Origin: Hyaloperonospora brassicae | Lineage: Eukaryota; Oomycota; Peronosporomycetes; Peronosporales; Peronosporaceae | Length of the DNA: 64,000 nucleotides | Direction: 5' to 3' | NCBI GenBank assembly: GCA_947650285.1 | Contig: CANTFL010001455.1 | Span: forward strand, 1-64,000 | Shown here: positions 58,501 to 64,000 of the stretch, piece after piece | Layout of the letters: the number at the start of each line of letters is the position of its first letter | How positions within the stretch are numbered: position 1 is the first letter of the stretch | Made by a program: the position numbers and the translations under genes | Notes under the pieces: generated by a model | Database searches by the model: none | Told to the model about the DNA's origin: nothing | Seen by the model: only the letters and a program-made list of their open reading frames with translations

Positions 58501-61500
58501 AAAAGTTAAGACCCGAAAGGGGTTGTCTAGTAAGACGCGGTTTACAAAGACCTCAACTTCTTACGCATACTGATAAAAAAGACATCGGGGATGATGATTC
58601 TTCGGCCCTTTAATATATTGCCCGAGCAATGCGTGCGGTCAGACTGCTTCCGCTAGATGATGTTACTGCAGCAAAAGCTCTAGCTTTCCCGAACTCGAGT
58701 GCGGCTGCACCCGATATGGTTTCATTGCCGTCGCCGACCGTCGAGGTTGAAAATTGATGTAGCCAAATCAGGTAATATGCGAGTTTCCTAATTCCTTGCT
58801 AGTCAATGATGATGTTACAAATTCCGTGTCCCGTATGTAGCAAAGCAAGTCTAAATACCGGCATAACTTCCACTAAATCCCTGTGTATTTTTTGCCGACA
58901 TCGGGGGGGGGGGGTGCGCTGTGCGTGTTACCCGTCGGATATTATGGCAGCAAACTAAGGAATTGCAGATGCTTTTAGCCGTGACGTATGATTTGTATAA
59001 AGCCCGTGCTAGTAAAGTGTTCGTCATTAAATCGAGGTCAAGCCTGATCATGCGTGCAAGTCAAAAGGTAACGGTATACCAATAATTATTAGCCCGACGC
59101 TGGTCGAGTATTATAATATTTAATAAACTGTCTACAAGTGCCTCCGGGTCGAGTTTCTACGTCTCTCCCACCCCGGTATCACTCGATGGAATTGTAGCCT
59201 ATACACACATTCCGAATTAGTTCTATTCTTTATAGAAAACGCTAGCGTTGTTTCCACCATCGCTCATATTCTTACGAGGGAAAAAGCAGGAATACGAGCG
59301 AGCAAGGTTGCAGTCAATGGTGCGTTCATCTCTCCTGGATACTTCGTTAGCTACTGTGAGCGATGCTAGTTTTAGGTATCGTGCAGACATCAGAAGTTCG
59401 GGACAGCTCCCAATATTTGGAGCCCACATAAAACCTCTGTGGATCTTTTCGAGCGTACCCATTGGATCTTGGAGTCGAGTGCAATGATGGGTATTCAATA
59501 CAATTCAAATCAAACTCTTTATATCAAGATGTTAAACTGATGTTACTCCGCTTTAACACATTATGCTACTGTCAGCAAACGAAAGGGTGACTTCCTTGGG
59601 ATGTTCGTAAAATAGCTGAGCCGTGATATTTGTGACACTGACTATATATACGTCCACGGAACGGCTTCCGGACTCCAGCATTGTTCTTTGAGCCATCTGT
59701 GACGGTGCACCCGATCATAAACTACATATGATAACCAACTAGTATCATTGGCTCTACGAGATCGTTGCGCTTAATCGGTCTGAGACTTGAGAGTCTGGTG
59801 ATTGACTATGTAAGAGATTGATGTATATATTCGAGGTGATGTATGAAGTACACATACATGTTAAGGAACATTGTTTGCATTGCATATATGTGTCAGTGTC
59901 GATGCTGGCATGGATGGACAAGAGATTCGAAAACGAAGCGAAAAACTTCTATACGTAAGCTAAACTCGCAAAGCGTGTATGTTTAAATTTACTGGTCACC
60001 GTTTCGATACGCTGAGTGTCAAAGTTTAAGCATATGATCCTATTTTTTGGGGTCTATCAGCACTGTACTACCAGTCAGTGACTTTCTTAATTTTGATGAA
60101 TAATCCCTCATCGAAGATTAAGGATTCGTAGATAGAAAGTGTTTTGTGAATTGAGACAAATGCAATACGCTGGCATTGAGCAGTTGGACACGGAGGAGTT
60201 AAAATCAATGATATTAACGGTAAAATCTGAAGAGAAAATAAAATGTGATTCACTTTTAGTATTACTGCTTCGCTTGAAAGCGCCATCTTCCAGACAAATA
60301 ATAGGTCCTTCGCACCCCACACAATTTGTCAGAACTGGCGTTGGCCTCATTTTGTGGTCTCAAAAGATGGAATTCAGTCTACAGGGTAGCTTCGACCTCA
60401 TATCGCCCACTGAACACATCCGGCATCCAATAATTGGCGACAGAAATTCTTCGTGAAAAATTAACCATTAGTTTTATTAATTCCGTTTACGACTTCGGCT
60501 GTCAACTGTATCCCTTTTTCAAGCATTTTGTTCGATCGTGATACATGAATGACTGACTGACTCACGTATCATTTCATGTCGGATGAATCCAACTCAAATG
60601 CAATATTTACCAACTTGCCAAATGACCGAAATAATTTACGCCACTTATGCGGTATATATTTTATCAATTACGAATTTGAACAATTCCTGAACAATCACAC
60701 TTGATCTTCTGCGTAAATTGCTGCTTCGTGAAACGTTTGTTGTTGCGTCACCTAAGACTACTGACGTCGGCTTGAATCGACCATGCTCCTGGTGATACAA
60801 ACACTTTCCCATGTGTCCCACAACTCTTCGTCCAATTACTTTTTCTCCGAGCTACGAAGTGATTCGACGACGAGCTGATGCGCTTTTTTACTTTATTAAA
60901 TTGACACTAGTTGATAAACATTTTAATAAATTTATTGAAATTTATATTTTTCAACATATATTTTGCGATATTATCATTGGTGATTTTGTTTATGGGGAGC
61001 CGCTATTCACAGCTCACTTTTTGTTAATCAGAACCCATTCTCATTTTAGCAAAAGTGTTTTTTTCTACTGTGCTGAAATTGGCAAAACGATATCGGTAAG
61101 AGCAAATCAACTAAACGCAAATTGAACGTGAAATCAAATCCTCATCAAAAAGAAGCCATGATCTTAAATGCTTTATATTCTTTACTGTATGTTGTTCGAC
61201 TCTTTGCAAGCGCTAATATGTCCAAGTGTTGTTCATTTATGTGCGGTGGATGTCCAAAGTGCTTCCATTTTTCCTCGGCACCTATATCAGTAGTAGGCAC
61301 AAATGCAGTCCATGAGAAAAATGATAGAAACTTCTGGCACCTTCTTTTATTGTGTCCTGATTCTTCGCATTTGCTAAATCGACGTACAGGTCGCAAAGAT
61401 TTTTTTTCATAACTGTATACTACAATGGATACCGCTGGGTTGAGCTCACTGATTGTTTTCTGAACGATTGATGGCCATGATAACCAACAGGAAGCCCGAC

Positions 61501-62603
61501 GCCATGCTAGATTAATAGATTGAAAACGTCCGCTGTCGATGACACATCGAGATGGTCAAGCGTAACTCGCTGCCTGTACGAGGTCCATCTTTATGCTCAT
61601 TGGAAGAGCTTAATTTATCCACAATTGGCATGGGTGCTACATGTACAGATCTTGTCGAGGAGGCTGCACCAACCACCAGTGTGAAACAAAGTTTTTAGGC
61701 TTAGTAACGTTAAAGTTCTAGACGATATTGCTGCTGCTGCCTCTGCTGCTTAATCAAAGCTTGTGCCTGCACGGAACCCCAAGGTATAAAGTAACATACC
61801 GTGGCATTCTACATAATTATTATAATTGATCTCCATAAATGTACCGAGTTGCAGTGTGTAATATATAAACGCTATCTATAAAGCCGCAGCAGAGACCTTA
61901 CCAATCACAGAAGATTAGACCAATACGTAGTCGAGAAATGTAGACGCCCGTTCTTCACCTGTTTGTAGTCTATTATTCGAAAGTCAATTATAACAAGCAA
62001 GCAGGCAAGTTTATTACACTGTAAACAAACTTGTCCATGATTGGACGGCTGCATGCGCGCTTTCAACGCGCGAAGTTGATGTATGATTAAAATGCAGCGT
62101 ATAACATTAAACGCTGCTACAAAGCGGTCTTTTTACAGAAGCTAAGTATCTTTACAATAAATCATGATTGCGAGGAGAACCGCTTTCATCCTAGTCGATT
62201 GTCGATTGTACGCAACTCCCGTTTTTGATCGCATTGAGATGTGAATCAGTCATCTTTAATAACTTTAAGGGAAAATTGCAATGGTCTTTAGTTGCCAAGA
62301 AAATATGCTTGCTGAATATTCACTGGCACAAAATATTGTTTTTGACGTTGCAGTCCTCCAAAAATACAGTGGACAAAGCATTCATTTAAGCCAGGAAAAA
62401 AGCAGTGACAAACGTCTTTGTTACACCAAAACAGCTGCAAAAATTGTTATATGTGCCGTAACATCCAACAGTTATCTTTCGCAGAATACTTAGCCATATA
62501 AAACTACGTGAAGGTAAATATTGTGTGCGTGGCCGTGACTTTAACAACGTGCATCATGGCAATCCAAAATGGTCGGTATCGTACGTTGAGTCGAGCAAGC
62601 AAA
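58501..62603. other. AT-rich stretch, no gene recognised
   Basis: A run of 12 G lies at 58903-58914. Open frames at 59223-59498, 60139-60456, 60811-61125 and 61122-61412 show no family that I can name. A minus-strand frame at 61145-61396 contains KCEESGHNKRRC, close to a CCHC knuckle but lacking one Cys. Confidence 0.4.
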
Positions 62604-62765
62604 TCTTCCCAGAGCTAAATCGGCGGCAAATTAAGTTGGTGGAAGTGAAGTAATTAGCTGGTGCGTCAATTCTCGTCAGCCTTATCTTCCCAGGGCTAAA
62701 TCGGCGGCAAAATAATTTGGCGGAAGTGAAATAATTAGTAGGTGTGTCAATTTTTCGTCAAGCAT
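62604..62765 (+). repeat. 81-bp tandem duplication
   Basis: TCTTCCCAGAGCTAAATCGG at 62604 and TCTTCCCAGGGCTAAATCGG at 62685 start two adjacent copies that continue through GGAAGTGAA..AATTAG and GGTG.GTCAATT. The copies differ at roughly a dozen positions, so the duplication is not recent. Confidence 0.8.
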
Positions 62766-64000
62766 CAAAAGTTTCAAGATATGGTGCATCAGGGCGGTTT
62801 TTAAAGGCCACAACGTGAAGAAATCAGTGGGTAAAGACCTGCTAGGATGCGGAGTCTCGCTACTAACTTGACATTGTATACATCTCGGGTAATTTTTGTT
62901 TTCCACGACCGCGCATTGCAGCTAATTTTGGGTAGGTTTCTGTCAATGAAATGCAGCTCAAAATCTTTCTTGCGTTGCTCTTCAGTCAGCCCGCGTCCTC
63001 GATGATAAACAGCTGGGTATGTAAAAGGTTCGTGATCGTGATCGTGGATGCCAAATTGAGATTTTCTGTGAGATTTATGTTCAACCCGTCAAAAAAACTT
63101 TTAAACCTAGAGCCTGTACCACATCGGGATCAGCAAGCTTGTGTAGATTCAATACGGAGATTTCTGTATCTTTTATTGCGCATGAACAATGAAAAATAAC
63201 AGAAATGATGTCAACTATATTCTCTTTCAAGACTCGCCTAGAGTGCAGAACAGTCATAATGTAGCCTTTATCAGCTAAATGAGAATTAAGAGCATCATGC
63301 GTAGTTTCTAGACTAGCGTAATTGGATGTAAGTTCATGGTAACGTATATGCTGATGTGAGCGATTTTCGTAAGGCAAATGTCTCTGTAATTAAAGATCAA
63401 ATGTTGGTTCCGAGAAGGAGCAGTATCACTGTGTTTAATTTTTATGGAATTGGCCTACCACAAATTTATAAATGGTGTTAGTGGTGGTAGGCGGAAAGTG
63501 AGTGATGGGAAGCGTTTTTGTATGAAATTAATAAGTATTCATTCTCTCGACATCGGTGTGCTAATCGATGAATTATATATTCTTTTGCTAGACGGAGCGC
63601 TTTTTCTTCTAAACTGTTACAATTCGGGACGCCACCTGACCGAGTTTGTCGAGGCGAACAAAATTGTTGTTCCTTGATGTAGTCTGTCTTATTGAAATCG
63701 TCATGAATTATATTTTGGAGTGAGCGTCCTATTGTGCGCCAGGTGGTACGGGGTCTTCTTGATAGTCAAACCATTTATATATTTGATGACACGGTGCAAT
63801 TTATCTGCAATATTATACCATTATACCGCAGCGTATTCCACATAGGCTCATACCGTATGGATCATCGTCATTAAACTTAGCTTTAACTGTTTCAATTTGG
63901 TGAGGTCTATAGCTGAGCGTGAAGAGATCTTTAACTCGCCTAAATCAATGAGATATAAATCAGAATAATTTTTCTTTGCACTTGGGGTCTCAATCGTGGC
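62766..64000. other. No gene recognised
   Basis: The frames at 63081-63377 (minus, 98 codons) and 63444-63677 (plus, 77 codons) are open but match no family I know. Confidence 0.4.

Noticed and set aside
60139..60456. 105-codon plus-strand frame, Glu/Lys-rich start
   Set aside because: No family resemblance, no neighbouring exons with splice sites that I can defend, and an overlapping minus frame of similar length.

Overview
This window looks like repeat-rich nuclear DNA from an oomycete (Phytophthora, downy-mildew type). The evidence is the retroelement protein signatures: a Ty3/gypsy reverse transcriptase with an oomycete-like LGRRxYIDD block, a Ty1/copia RNase H, a LINE ORF2 with an FVDD motif, and a pogo-like DDE_1 transposase with a SYPI..P..VPG block. 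The clade assignment comes from family resemblance only, without a database search. I found no intact conventional protein-coding gene. Almost everything recognisable is a repeat, a decayed transposable element or a tRNA gene.

Layout. 1-4479: about 2.9 tandem units of 1535-1536 bp, each a truncated copia 3' part (half of RT, RNase H, probable 3' non-coding/LTR) on the minus strand. 6622-7190 and 24181-24755: a ~570-bp sequence present twice in opposite orientation, 17 kb apart. 7871-14795: a near full-length but inactivated APE-type LINE on the minus strand; its ORF1 contains an OTU-like cysteine protease block. 18329-21803: a decayed Ty3/gypsy pol on the minus strand. 26125-27640: a broken pogo-like transposase on the minus strand.

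28309-47629 is the most striking part: a 19-kb tandem array of a 1.84-kb unit. Each unit carries one tRNA-Val(TAC) on the minus strand and one tRNA-Leu(TAG) on the plus strand, giving 10 + 10 tRNA genes. Unit length varies only through one (TA)n tract. The left edge unit has its tRNA-Leu segment replaced by a length-matched G/C homopolymer block, and the right edge carries a three-fold ~130-bp duplication bounded by microhomology.

47630-55000: a second decayed Ty3/gypsy pol, on the plus strand, with its RT split by about 1.1 kb of unrelated sequence. 57.6-58.5 kb holds weak gag/protease-like traces on the minus strand. The rest is AT-rich and shows no gene I can defend.

The transposable elements are parasites and do not form a pathway. 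The only apparently functional genes are the tRNA genes, which would raise dosage of the isoacceptors reading GUA (Val) and CUA (Leu).
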